Shown: one piece after another, positions 8,931 to 17,946 of the stretch
Layout: each line of letters opens with the position of its first letter
Position numbering within the stretch: position 1 is the stretch's first letter
Source: an uncultured Bacteroidota bacterium
GTDB lineage: Bacteria > Bacteroidota > Bacteroidia > Chitinophagales > Saprospiraceae
Direction of reading: 5' to 3'
DNA: 45,817 nucleotides
Assembly (NCBI GenBank): GCA_937872515.1
Contig: CALMSX010000029.1
Location: 1-45,817 of the forward strand
The notes under the pieces: model-generated
Told to the model about the DNA's origin: nothing
Databases searched by the model: none
Seen by the model: the letters and a program-made list of their open reading frames with translations, nothing else
Position numbers and translations under genes: made by a program

Positions 8931-9095
8931 TTGTCTGATGTAGTCTATTAATTGAGACCAGTTCTTTATGCCAAGCTCTTGCGCTTTTTTACTAAGGGTG
9001 CCTGTATTGGATAATATTCTCAGCTTACTTTGTTTTGTATGTTTGTAAAATAGCCTTAATTATATAACCCAACAGAATTAAATTGGTCTTATGTC

Positions 9096-9932
9096 TCAAT
9101 TGTTTAGCGGCAGTCGTAAACTGATCTGATGGGAAGCAAGTATTTCTTTCATTCGCATGATGGCTTCACTTTTAATCCTGTTTGCCTCTTTGTATCCGAT
9201 GCCAATGACCTGAAACCTGAAAGTAAAAAGAACTGCTTCTTCGGCAAAATGGGTGTAGTTAAATTCCATTTTGTTGTCTTCACTGCCAAACCCCATATCT
9301 TCTCCTATACTCAATACCGATGAACGAACAAGCTCCAGATCAGAATCGTTGTTTACACCACAGGGAATGTTGATCCAGGTTTCTGTTTCTTTGCTGTGGT
9401 TGATCAATAGGGTATCCAAAATCAACTTATTGGGGAAAAACAAAATGTTGTGGTGAATGTCTCTTATTTTGGTATTTCTGAGGTCAATGGCTACTACCTC
9501 TCCAAATTGTCCGTTGATCTCCACCCAGTCGCCAATGTTGATATCATTGTTGGTAGCTATCAGAAGCCCGGAAAGGGTATTGGCCAGGGTGCCCTGCAAG
9601 GCAAAACTGATGGCTAAGCCTGCCAGTCCGGCTCCGGCCAGCAACGACTGGATCGTAGTTTCCAGATTGAGTACATACAGTGCTAAAATAATACCCATCA
9701 GTACGAGCAAAGTGGCTATGATCCGTGCCAGCAGGATTCTGATTGACGGTTGTTTAATGATTCTGATGAGATAACCTTGAACCAGCTTTTCAATTTTGCC
9801 TGACAACCAATATGAAACTACAAACACTATTAATGCTATCAGCATATTGGGCAAATTGTAAATCAATGTGTCTACCCAACTAAAAATTTTACCCAACAAT
9901 CTATCCCATGATGACTGGATCTGTTCTTCCAT
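9096..9932 (-). CDS. MscS-family mechanosensitive channel
   Basis: A 278-residue small-conductance mechanosensitive channel of the inner membrane that releases solutes on hypo-osmotic shock. Three membrane segments lie at about residues 25-45, 65-90 and 95-120. The third is the pore helix, with the Gly/Ala-rich AGLAGLAISFALQGTLANTLSGL pattern diagnostic for MscS. The beta domain follows (NDINIGDWVEINGQFGEVVAIDLRNTKIR, then FFPNK), then the alpha/beta vestibule domain. Length is typical of the compact MscS form (YbdG and MscK types are larger). It lies 18 bases after the GNAT gene. Confidence 0.93.
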   Translation of the reverse strand: MEEQIQSSWDRLLGKIFSWVDTLIYNLPNMLIALIVFVVSYWLSGKIEKLVQGYLIRIIKQPSIRILLARIIATLLVLMGIILALYVLNLETTIQSLLAGAGLAGLAISFALQGTLANTLSGLLIATNNDINIGDWVEINGQFGEVVAIDLRNTKIRDIHHNILFFPNKLILDTLLINHSKETETWINIPCGVNNDSDLELVRSSVLSIGEDMGFGSEDNKMEFNYTHFAEEAVLFTFRFQVIGIGYKEANRIKSEAIMRMKEILASHQISLRLPLNN

Positions 9933-9950
9933 ACGAGGTTTCTCTTTTTA

Positions 9951-10409
9951 TTATTTAACCAAAGTTTTCTTAAAACAAATGCTGTTTTCAATCCCTATGT
10001 ACTGGCCATAGTTTTCAGTTTCAGCATATCCATTTTGCAGGTACAATTTTACGGCGTCCTGCATTCTTCTGCCTGTTTCCAGCATGCTATGGGTATATCC
10101 TTCTTCACGAGCCCATCCTTCCAATTCGCCTAAGACTGTAGAAGCACAGCCTTTGCCTCTATATTCGGGCCGGGTCCACATCCTTTTCATTTCTACTGTA
10201 TCTTTATTCAGCTCCTTAAATGCGCCACAGCTCACTGTGTTACCATCAATCACTAATAAAACCACATGGTCCAAATTTTCAATTTGATTGTACTGATGAT
10301 AAAAATCGTGTTCATCACCATCTATGATGGCTAAATAATGATCCAACTCGCGGACCAATTGTACAAAATCTTCATGCGAAGATTCGGTTCTGATGATTTT
10401 GGAATTCAC
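9951..10409 (-). CDS. GNAT N-acetyltransferase
   Basis: A 152-residue single-domain GNAT protein, likely moving an acetyl group from acetyl-CoA to an unknown amine. Motif A is visible at about 95-115 (VEMKRMWTRPEYRGKGCASTVLGELEGWA, with the RGKGC acetyl-CoA pyrophosphate loop). Motif B ends in AVKLYLQNGYAETENYGQY. The start is GTG, preceded by AAGAAGAG. It sits directly before the mscS-like gene (18 bases), so both may be co-transcribed. No substrate clue in the context. Confidence 0.8.
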   Translation of the reverse strand: MNSKIIRTESSHEDFVQLVRELDHYLAIIDGDEHDFYHQYNQIENLDHVVLLVIDGNTVSCGAFKELNKDTVEMKRMWTRPEYRGKGCASTVLGELEGWAREEGYTHSMLETGRRMQDAVKLYLQNGYAETENYGQYIGIENSICFKKTLVK

Positions 10410-10430
10410 TTTTACTCTTCTTTGTTTTAT

Positions 10431-11816
10431 TTATTCTTTAATCACTTTTTTTACCATCGTGGCTTTATTGGGCCACACCATCTCTAACCAATACACCCCT
10501 TGCGTCAGAGAGGAGGTTTGTAAAGTAATGGTCTCATTACTATGTGCTGTTGTCTTGTATATAGGGTTTCCTCCCAAGGTTCTGTATATATGTATATCAA
10601 TAACCTCATCGGTATCTGAGGTCAGTCTGACGTTCATTTGAGATTGCACTGGATTGGGATAAATCTCTATTTCATATTTTTGGCTCAACACATTTTGAGT
10701 AGAAGTACTGGTTTTATCGATGGTCCACAATACTGTATAAAAATGCATTGAGGCATGGCTTTCACTTCTCAGCATTGCTGTGGTATCAAACACTGTTGCC
10801 ATCAGCGTATTATTGCCTTCCGTCCATTCTTCTTCCTCAATATGGATGGTGTCTACCATCGATGCCAACAATTTACCATTCAGTTCCCATTGTACATCAA
10901 GGGTGTTGGGCAGAGGTTTTACCAGATCTACAGAAAACCGCTGCGCTTCTGTAAAATGTAAGGTAGTAGTGTTGGTCGGCAAATAGCCATCAATAGGTGA
11001 TACCAGGTCATGAATTCTTTCTATGGTACCCTCTACACAAATTGGGCAAAAGCTTTGATTGAGAGCCCTCATCTTACAATTTTGATGCGGTCGATACCAT
11101 TTTGATGAATTGCCACCACAGCAATGTTGATAGATACCAACTCCCTGAAAATTCATCCAGTTTTTCCATTTCACCAGGGCTTCGTTGGTTTCCTGGGTCA
11201 TATTGATGGCTTCAGCTGAATAGACATCACCCGCATAGTATTCATCTTTGAGTCTGGCAAAGGAATGACCCAATTCATGGATGGCTATTTCATTGGCACT
11301 GCTATGTAATGAAGAGGTTGCAATGGCCCCTCCACTGCCACCATAGTGCGGACTGTTGACCAACATAATGACCTGATCATAACTGGGAAAGGTATTGGCC
11401 AGTACCGAATAAACAGCAGATGACTTACCTACCACCAATAAACGATGGATGTTGTAGGCATCAAACGTAGATCCAAAATAATTATTGACTGTTGATACCG
11501 GATGCGCCGGCTCTGTTACATCAGTAGCGGTGCCCGGATGACTGGCTCCACTTTCAACGGAGGGAACCCTAATGGCTACTATATTAAAATAATCTTCATA
11601 TTCTTTATATGGACTACTTTTAAATAAAGCACTAGAAAATTGCCTGGCATCATCTACAAATTTATTCAGTTCAATCTCCTGGTAACCATCACCAAGTATC
11701 ACTACATTAATCCTTTTATCAATCGGTCCATTCCACAACAAGGTGTCCACCACGTAACCCTGAGCTCCTACCTCTGCACACAAAAGCAACAGGACCCATA
11801 ACCAAACGTTTTTCAT
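10431..11816 (-). CDS. M64-family metallopeptidase with T9SS sorting domain
   Basis: A 461-residue secreted zinc peptidase. A signal peptide ends near residue 18 (CAEVGAQG). The zinc motif HELGHSFARLKDE at 180-192 is characteristic of peptidase family M64 (IgA peptidase), with His180, Glu181, His184 and Asp191. A cysteine-rich region with CKMRALNQSFCPIC follows at about 250. The last ~75 residues, from YPNPVQSQMNVRL to the Lys-rich end, are a type A T9SS sorting domain, so the enzyme is probably exported to the cell surface or medium. It overlaps the upstream lipoprotein gene by 4 bases (ATGA), so the two are coupled. The target protein is unknown. Confidence 0.9.
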   Translation of the reverse strand: MKNVWLWVLLLLCAEVGAQGYVVDTLLWNGPIDKRINVVILGDGYQEIELNKFVDDARQFSSALFKSSPYKEYEDYFNIVAIRVPSVESGASHPGTATDVTEPAHPVSTVNNYFGSTFDAYNIHRLLVVGKSSAVYSVLANTFPSYDQVIMLVNSPHYGGSGGAIATSSLHSSANEIAIHELGHSFARLKDEYYAGDVYSAEAINMTQETNEALVKWKNWMNFQGVGIYQHCCGGNSSKWYRPHQNCKMRALNQSFCPICVEGTIERIHDLVSPIDGYLPTNTTTLHFTEAQRFSVDLVKPLPNTLDVQWELNGKLLASMVDTIHIEEEEWTEGNNTLMATVFDTTAMLRSESHASMHFYTVLWTIDKTSTSTQNVLSQKYEIEIYPNPVQSQMNVRLTSDTDEVIDIHIYRTLGGNPIYKTTAHSNETITLQTSSLTQGVYWLEMVWPNKATMVKKVIKE

Positions 11817-12274
11817 AAGTCAACTTTTATAAAGGGTTTATTTTTTTTGTCCGCCGGCATCAAAACTACAGATTTAGACCCGGGCACCCGTTGCATCCTT
11901 ACCGAAAATTCAATGCTGTCAACTGTAATGGTTTTTGTTTGCAATTCACCGGCATCATTCACAAATTCAACCGTCGGTTGTAAAGGATTAGGAATCACTT
12001 TTTGATCCAGGGCTTTGTGGTCTCTATCATACTGTATACATAACCAGGAGGATGAATGGTTGGCATCCATGGTATTTTCCGGCTTAATTCTGCCATTTGT
12101 TATAATCTTACTCAAAAGGATTACACTTGCTGTTGCTTCAGGAGATTGATATGCCTTATAGTTGAGAAACAAAATTTCCGGTGGTGGTGGTGCTTCCGTT
12201 TCTACAAATTCCCGTTTTTTAGTAGTCGTACACGATAAAAACAGCAGAAATAAACAGGATGTAAAAATTTTCAT
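11813..12274 (-). CDS. Small lipoprotein coupled to the M64 peptidase
   Basis: A 153-residue protein with a short lipoprotein signal peptide; the lipobox is LFLSC (Cys at about 15). The mature part starts with a charged then proline-rich linker (TEAPPPPEI) and is followed by a beta-rich region of unknown family, with the strand-like segments TITVDSIEFSVRMQRV and SKSVVLMPADKKNKPFI. Its TGA overlaps the ATG of the M64 peptidase gene. Such tight coupling suggests a role linked to the peptidase, for example as a surface partner; this is inference. No known domain recognised. Confidence 0.6.
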   Translation of the reverse strand: MKIFTSCLFLLFLSCTTTKKREFVETEAPPPPEILFLNYKAYQSPEATASVILLSKIITNGRIKPENTMDANHSSSWLCIQYDRDHKALDQKVIPNPLQPTVEFVNDAGELQTKTITVDSIEFSVRMQRVPGSKSVVLMPADKKNKPFIKVDL

Positions 12275-12294
12275 GCGCTAAAGATATTGAATTC

Positions 12295-12355
12295 AACAAA
12301 AAAACAAAACCTTTTAACAGCACTCAGTTGTTTCCAAATGCGGATAAAAGGTTTT
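12295..12355 (-). terminator. Intrinsic terminator after the cytochrome c gene
   Basis: An 11-base inverted repeat, AAAACCTTTTA (12306-12316) and TAAAAGGTTTT (12345-12355), encloses about 28 bases. Read on the minus strand it is followed by TTTTGTTTTTTTG. It lies about 20 bases beyond the stop of the cytochrome gene and ahead of the small lipoprotein gene, separating two transcripts. Confidence 0.65.
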
Positions 12356-12375
12356 ATAAACATTTTATTGTTTTC

Positions 12376-12975
12376 CTAAATCTGGTCTGGAGGTATCGGT
12401 GCCGGAACCACATTTTTCACCGGCTTCACACTTTTTAAGTATTCAAAAATAGCAGTGATGTCATCTTCTTTTAAACTCTTGAAATTGACCCATGGCATCG
12501 TTGGTAATAAAGTTCTTCCTGTATCCAATCCCTTTAGTTTTCCTTCGGTTAGAGCTTTTTTGAATTGATCTCTGGTCCAACTCCCTATGCCCGATTCATC
12601 CGGAGTGAGGTTGCCGGCAAACGACATGCCCCAGGGACCTGCACCGGCCGTTAAATCTGGATACAACATGGCAAATCCCTGTTTCAGCAACTTACTGTCC
12701 ATCTTTACAATGGGCCTGTCTGCCGGATACCCCGACAACATAAGTTCAGGGATGAGTTCGGGGCCGTTGGCTCCCATTCGTTTTGGTGAATGGCAATCAT
12801 GACAGCCCATAATTTCTACCAGGTACTTGCCATGAGCTACTACATCTGCAGCACTCTTTTCTGCCACAACTGCAGCTTCGTTTTCTTTTTGGGTCACTTC
12901 TTCCTTACAGGAAACCACATAAAACAGGGCAAAATATGCCCATGCCGTGCGCATTAACCACTTCTTTACTACCAT
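12376..12975 (-). CDS. Lipid-anchored monoheme cytochrome c
   Basis: A 199-residue electron carrier of the cell envelope. A hydrophobic leader ends in YVVSC (Cys23), a probable lipobox. After a charged linker the heme-binding CHDCH motif lies at 58-62. The methionine in LLPTMPWVNF (about 160) is the probable distal heme ligand, followed by the usual C-terminal helix LKEDDITAIFEYLKSVKPVKN. A GNLTPDESGIGSWTRDQFKKAL segment is typical of cytochrome c subunits of alcohol- or gluconate-dehydrogenase type and similar diheme families, though only one CxxCH is present. Partner dehydrogenase is not in the window. Confidence 0.85.
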   Translation of the reverse strand: MVVKKWLMRTAWAYFALFYVVSCKEEVTQKENEAAVVAEKSAADVVAHGKYLVEIMGCHDCHSPKRMGANGPELIPELMLSGYPADRPIVKMDSKLLKQGFAMLYPDLTAGAGPWGMSFAGNLTPDESGIGSWTRDQFKKALTEGKLKGLDTGRTLLPTMPWVNFKSLKEDDITAIFEYLKSVKPVKNVVPAPIPPDQI

Positions 12976-13160
12976 CCTATTTTATGTTTTATTCGTTGTT
13001 AACCGATCCCTTAGTCAAAACTTATTCCAGCCATCTTTTTGATCAGTAAATCAAAAATAAATAACTTTTTTATCTGCCAAAGAAAAAATATTCCAACAAT
13101 AGAAACTAAGATGAGATTTAATCAAAAAGCCAATAAAAATCTACTTGCTACGCCTACCTG

Positions 13161-14594
13161 TCAGCTCTTCTGCTTCCAAATTACCTCTACCTCTGCATTG
13201 CTGCTGGAAAATTCTGCCGAAGTATTCCAAAATGTCAATTCCTTCTCACTGTTAAAATATTGATCGCCAAAGGTGGCATATTTTTCTCCTGCCTGATCCT
13301 TACTGCCAAAATCCGGCTTTCTGTTCTGATTTTGATCAATGAAGGCCAGCATGGCATACCTTCCGTTTTTTAAACCATAAATATGAGCTACAAAGCTGCC
13401 TTTGGCTATGTTACCATATAAGTAACCTCCTGTTACCGCCTGTCGCCTTTTAAAGTTTTTTTCATTGTCCATGACAGCCAAAAATCCGGTTTGTCTTTCT
13501 TCATCCATGGGCACACTAATTTCAAAATGAAAATAACGTGCCGCAAACAAGCTGGAACTTTGGGTAGTGGGATCAAACTGATGTTGACTGATGTCCAGGC
13601 CGGTTTCTTTGTCAATTCCCAGGTGCTCAAGTGAGGTACTCACATACCTGGTATTGATTTTTTCGTCATATTTTTTGAGGGTTTCTGACTTTAACATGGT
13701 TACTTCATCTTGATTAATATCCAGGTAAGACAGGTCGTGATCAAAATCCATGTCAGCCAAAAAAACGGATTTGATTTTTTTGTGACTATCAGAATAATAA
13801 GAAATGCTTTTTTGCCGGATGTTATAAACTATGCTCCACATCGTTTTGAAATCTCCCTTAGGAATGGTTACTTTTTTTAACACATCAAAAACACCGGCCT
13901 CCGTCCATTGGCGATTTTCATCTGTTTCAGTTATGACTTTTTCCAGTAAGTGGTATCGATAACCGGACACAGCATTGTTCTTGCGCAATCCTTTGATCTG
14001 GTCTTTGTAAGATGCGGAATGATAAACAGAGTTATTGGTTATGGCCTGACAAAACTGACTTTCTTTGGGGTAACTCATAGCTTTTCCATTGAGGTATTCA
14101 ATGATAACAGAGCTTCCACTTGGGTCAGTTAAAATATAGTGTATTTTACCTTTAATCGGATAAATCTTGAAATCGTTGAGGTGGCTTGTTACTTCCTCAA
14201 CTGTGGCAAAGTTGTCAAGCTGGTACTGGATCCACTCCAGTTCGTTGACATACATTTTTTGATCTTTCAGATTGTATTTGGTGAGGTCGAGCCACAACAT
14301 TTCAATTGCCAGGCCTTTTTCATTCATTCCACCATAAGGCATCTCCTTGCCATTTTGATTAAAGGTAATACTTCCATACTTGCTGATCCAGCTTGCCTGA
14401 CTGCCTTGATGGGTGTAATAGGCGGTTTTGGTAAGCCCCCTTAGGTTTTTTAGGATTACACCCTGCCTGAAGGTCCAGTCAAAATTTTTAGCCAAAAAAA
14501 TCTGCTGGTTATTTTTTAAAACGATGGCAGAACACGAATGAACCTTGCCAACGAAGATGGCAATGATCAATAAGGTAAGAATACAATTTTTCAT
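13161..14594 (-). CDS. Ntn-type amide hydrolase with C-terminal DUF2141-like domain
   Basis: A 477-residue exported protein. Cleavage after VHS (residue 20) would expose Cys21 as N-terminal nucleophile, as in choloylglycine hydrolase/penicillin V acylase family (linear amide C-N hydrolases). Family segments follow: FLAKNFDW, PYGGMNEKGLAIEMLWL, ILTDPSGSSVIIEYLNGKAM and an ITNNSVY region near 190. The family cuts linear amide bonds such as conjugated bile salts, penicillin V or acyl-homoserine lactones; the substrate here is unknown. From about residue 360 an additional region with GLKNGRYAMLAFIDQNQNRKPDFG resembles DUF2141, which is not part of the usual enzyme. A fusion of this kind is unusual. 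Confidence 0.75.
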   Translation of the reverse strand: MKNCILTLLIIAIFVGKVHSCSAIVLKNNQQIFLAKNFDWTFRQGVILKNLRGLTKTAYYTHQGSQASWISKYGSITFNQNGKEMPYGGMNEKGLAIEMLWLDLTKYNLKDQKMYVNELEWIQYQLDNFATVEEVTSHLNDFKIYPIKGKIHYILTDPSGSSVIIEYLNGKAMSYPKESQFCQAITNNSVYHSASYKDQIKGLRKNNAVSGYRYHLLEKVITETDENRQWTEAGVFDVLKKVTIPKGDFKTMWSIVYNIRQKSISYYSDSHKKIKSVFLADMDFDHDLSYLDINQDEVTMLKSETLKKYDEKINTRYVSTSLEHLGIDKETGLDISQHQFDPTTQSSSLFAARYFHFEISVPMDEERQTGFLAVMDNEKNFKRRQAVTGGYLYGNIAKGSFVAHIYGLKNGRYAMLAFIDQNQNRKPDFGSKDQAGEKYATFGDQYFNSEKELTFWNTSAEFSSSNAEVEVIWKQKS

Positions 14595-14698
14595 TATTAC
14601 TTATTTTAAAGGATACACAAACCTGAGGCTGGGCCTTGCAAATATTTGATAAATATAATTGATTTTAACTTAAAGTGATTCTACGACCACCTATAGCC

Positions 14699-15919
14699 CT
14701 AGTTAATTTTGAGCGTCCTTATTCTCTGGCTTCCGAGGTCTGATACATCTGTGTAAACCACAAAGAGCTCGTTTTTTAACCTCACCATCCTGGGAAAACC
14801 ACTTTTTCTGGCACCGCTCATCGAGGCAACCTCAAACTCAGTTTTTTGTTCTCCCAAAAGATTGTATTCTGCTATCTTCAGTCTTGCGTCCTTATTTTTT
14901 GATTCCATCCAGCTTACATAAACGCTACCTTTCGTTTTGTGCATGATGACATCTACCCTGCCCAATACCTTTTGATTACTCACTTTGATAATCGGACCAA
15001 AATTTTTACCTCCATCGTGAGATAATTTTAAATTGACGGCTGCACTATCGGCTGCCCCTGAAAACCAGGCAATGGCCAATTCATCACCTTCGCCATCACC
15101 CGCAGGTCCATTGACCGGACAACCATTGATGTACCAGTTGTCGCGATGGAGGGGACTGTCTTTTAACCACTCTCCTCCCCTTTGCTGCATGATGTGTATG
15201 TCTCTGACGCCCCCATCACTTTTATTCCGGTAGGCTACAAGAGGGCCCGAATTTGTTATGATCACCTCTGTATTACAACAATCACACGTTTGATCGTCCA
15301 AAACGACTTCGTCTTCCTTGAATCCGTCTCTGTTGATATAGGCTGATCTTAGGTTCATGTCACCTGACCCCTGGTGTTGATGATTTTCGCTATGACCACC
15401 CGCCATGTGCCTGCCATCCAGCCATACGGCAAAAGCCTTGTTTCCGGTTTTTTTAATCGTCGCAAAACCATATTCTGCATTGATGGTGGTGTCGTTGAGG
15501 TAAAGGGGAGCTGACCACGACTTGCCATTATTGTTGGAAATTGAATATCTGATATCGTAATCATAGGTGCCCTCACCACTGTATTGAAGCCAGTGCGCAA
15601 TGAATCTGCCTCTGTCTATGGGTACTACTGATGGGAAATCGGCCCAGTTCACAAACCAGTCATTTCCGCTATTGACCGTGCCCAGATCTTCCCACCCGGT
15701 ATGACTTCCGTTTAATTGAGCGAGACGCAATGATACTTTCGACTCGTTTTCGTATTCCAGCCAGGAGAGATAAACATGACCTAAGTCTGACTGGCTTAAA
15801 AAAGCATTACCCGATTCTCTGGTCTCTAATGGAATTTCTTCCACCCTTCCCATCAGGGTTTCCTCTCTTTCATGGCAGCCTGCCAGAATCATAAATGTAA
15901 CAAAGAGGATGTTTTTCAT
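14699..15919 (-). CDS. Sialidase-fold lipoprotein with a TCDCC motif
   Basis: About 406 residues. The open frame reaches 15958, but the ATG at 15919 gives a proper lipoprotein signal peptide (MKNILFVTFMILAGC), so I use it. The body looks like a six-bladed sialidase/BNR propeller, with ISNNNGKSWSAP and LSHDGGKNFGP as Asp-box-like turns. A His-rich stretch (HMAGGHSENHQHQ) and a TCDCC cysteine cluster at about residue 212 are also seen; a CxCC motif of this kind occurs in Bacteroidota proteins annotated as exo-alpha-sialidase. Whether it cleaves sialic acid is unproven; metal binding by the His/Cys clusters is possible. Confidence 0.65.
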   Translation of the reverse strand: MKNILFVTFMILAGCHEREETLMGRVEEIPLETRESGNAFLSQSDLGHVYLSWLEYENESKVSLRLAQLNGSHTGWEDLGTVNSGNDWFVNWADFPSVVPIDRGRFIAHWLQYSGEGTYDYDIRYSISNNNGKSWSAPLYLNDTTINAEYGFATIKKTGNKAFAVWLDGRHMAGGHSENHQHQGSGDMNLRSAYINRDGFKEDEVVLDDQTCDCCNTEVIITNSGPLVAYRNKSDGGVRDIHIMQQRGGEWLKDSPLHRDNWYINGCPVNGPAGDGEGDELAIAWFSGAADSAAVNLKLSHDGGKNFGPIIKVSNQKVLGRVDVIMHKTKGSVYVSWMESKNKDARLKIAEYNLLGEQKTEFEVASMSGARKSGFPRMVRLKNELFVVYTDVSDLGSQRIRTLKIN

Positions 15920-15971
15920 ACTACTAAGATACAAATACACATGGTAATGTAATAACACCCCTTCAAGAATG

Positions 15972-16031
15972 CCTCATGAACCATTGCTCGGGCTTGAATG
16001 CACCAAACTCAGCGGTCATTCAAGCATGAGG
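15972..16031. other. Nested inverted repeats between two genes
   Basis: CCTCATG (15972-15978) can pair with CATGAGG (16025-16031), and inside it GCTTGAATG (15992-16000) with CATTCAAGC (16017-16025). The two 3' arms are contiguous, so a folded RNA would have coaxial stems with a bulge of about 13 bases on the 5' side and a 16-base loop. It lies downstream of the polyamine operon and upstream of the sialidase-fold gene, both on the minus strand. There is no U-tract, so it is not a plain intrinsic terminator. Confidence 0.45.
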
Positions 16032-16112
16032 TACATAACCTTGCAGCCAGTTAATATTTGATCCCGTTGTGAATCAACAGAACCTACAAAAGATGATGAA
16101 TTCAAAAATTAC

Positions 16113-17067
<955 letters not shown>

Positions 17068-17075
<8 letters not shown>

Positions 17076-17946
17076 GGTCTTCGATATTTTTTAATTCGTT
17101 TTCAAATTTATATGCCAGCATTTTGTAGTAAAGTTTGGCGGCAATAAAGTTAGGAGCCGGATTGTGAGGATTGGGTGCCAGCTCTACAATGTCAAAGCCC
17201 ACTACATTTTTGCGGCGATAAACCCTACGCAAAAAATCCAGCACCTGATACCAATACATTCCCCCCGGTTCAGGCGTACCTGTAGATGGCATGATAGAGC
17301 TATCAAAACAATCAAGATCAAACGTGATGTACACATTGTCTGTCATTTTGCCCAGTGCTTCTTCCATCCAGTAATCGTTGTCCATAATGTTTTCTGCAAA
17401 ATAGACTTTATTGTAATCCAGGTGCTCTTTCTCAGAAACGTCCATACTTCTGATGCCTACCTGAATGAGGTTGGCATTTTTTGAGGCATCATACACTGCG
17501 CAGGCATGGTTATACGGAGTACCATGATATTCTGGTCTTAGGTCGGTGTGCGCATCCATCTGAAGCACGGTGAGGTTTTCAAAGTGTTCGTAATGCGCCT
17601 TGATGATGCCTATGCTGATGCTGTGTTCCCCTCCAAAAGCGGTGAGAAATTTTCCCGTTTTCAACATTTTTTGGGTAGTCTCGTAGGTGGCATTAAACAT
17701 GGCCGTTGCATCCTTCCGTTCGGCAATTTCATCCAAAATATGGACCCCTATGAGATAGGGTTCAGAATCGGTTTCAATGTCATAGATCTCCATGTTGTCA
17801 GAAGCATCACAAAATGCTTCAAAGCCCTGATCTGCTCCTTTTCCCCAGGTGCTGGTACCATCAAAAGGCACCGATTGTAATAACACCCTGGCTGTTTCAA
17901 AATCATTTTTCCCGGATTCCAGTCCGGCATATATTCTGTTACTCAT
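17068..17946 (-). CDS. speB: Agmatinase / ureohydrolase
   Basis: A 292-residue member of the arginase/agmatinase family with a two-manganese centre. Metal ligands are complete: GGEHS (His108), DAHTD (131-135) and FDLDCFD (Asp210, Asp212). The following STGTPEPGG is typical of agmatinases. It most likely converts agmatine to putrescine and urea, because the gene upstream encodes a decarboxylase that would supply agmatine. It overlaps both neighbours by 8 bases: ATGAGTAA with the decarboxylase and ATGATTAA with the deoxyhypusine-synthase-like gene. Alternative substrates (guanidinobutyrate, formimidoglutamate) cannot be excluded from sequence alone. Confidence 0.88.
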
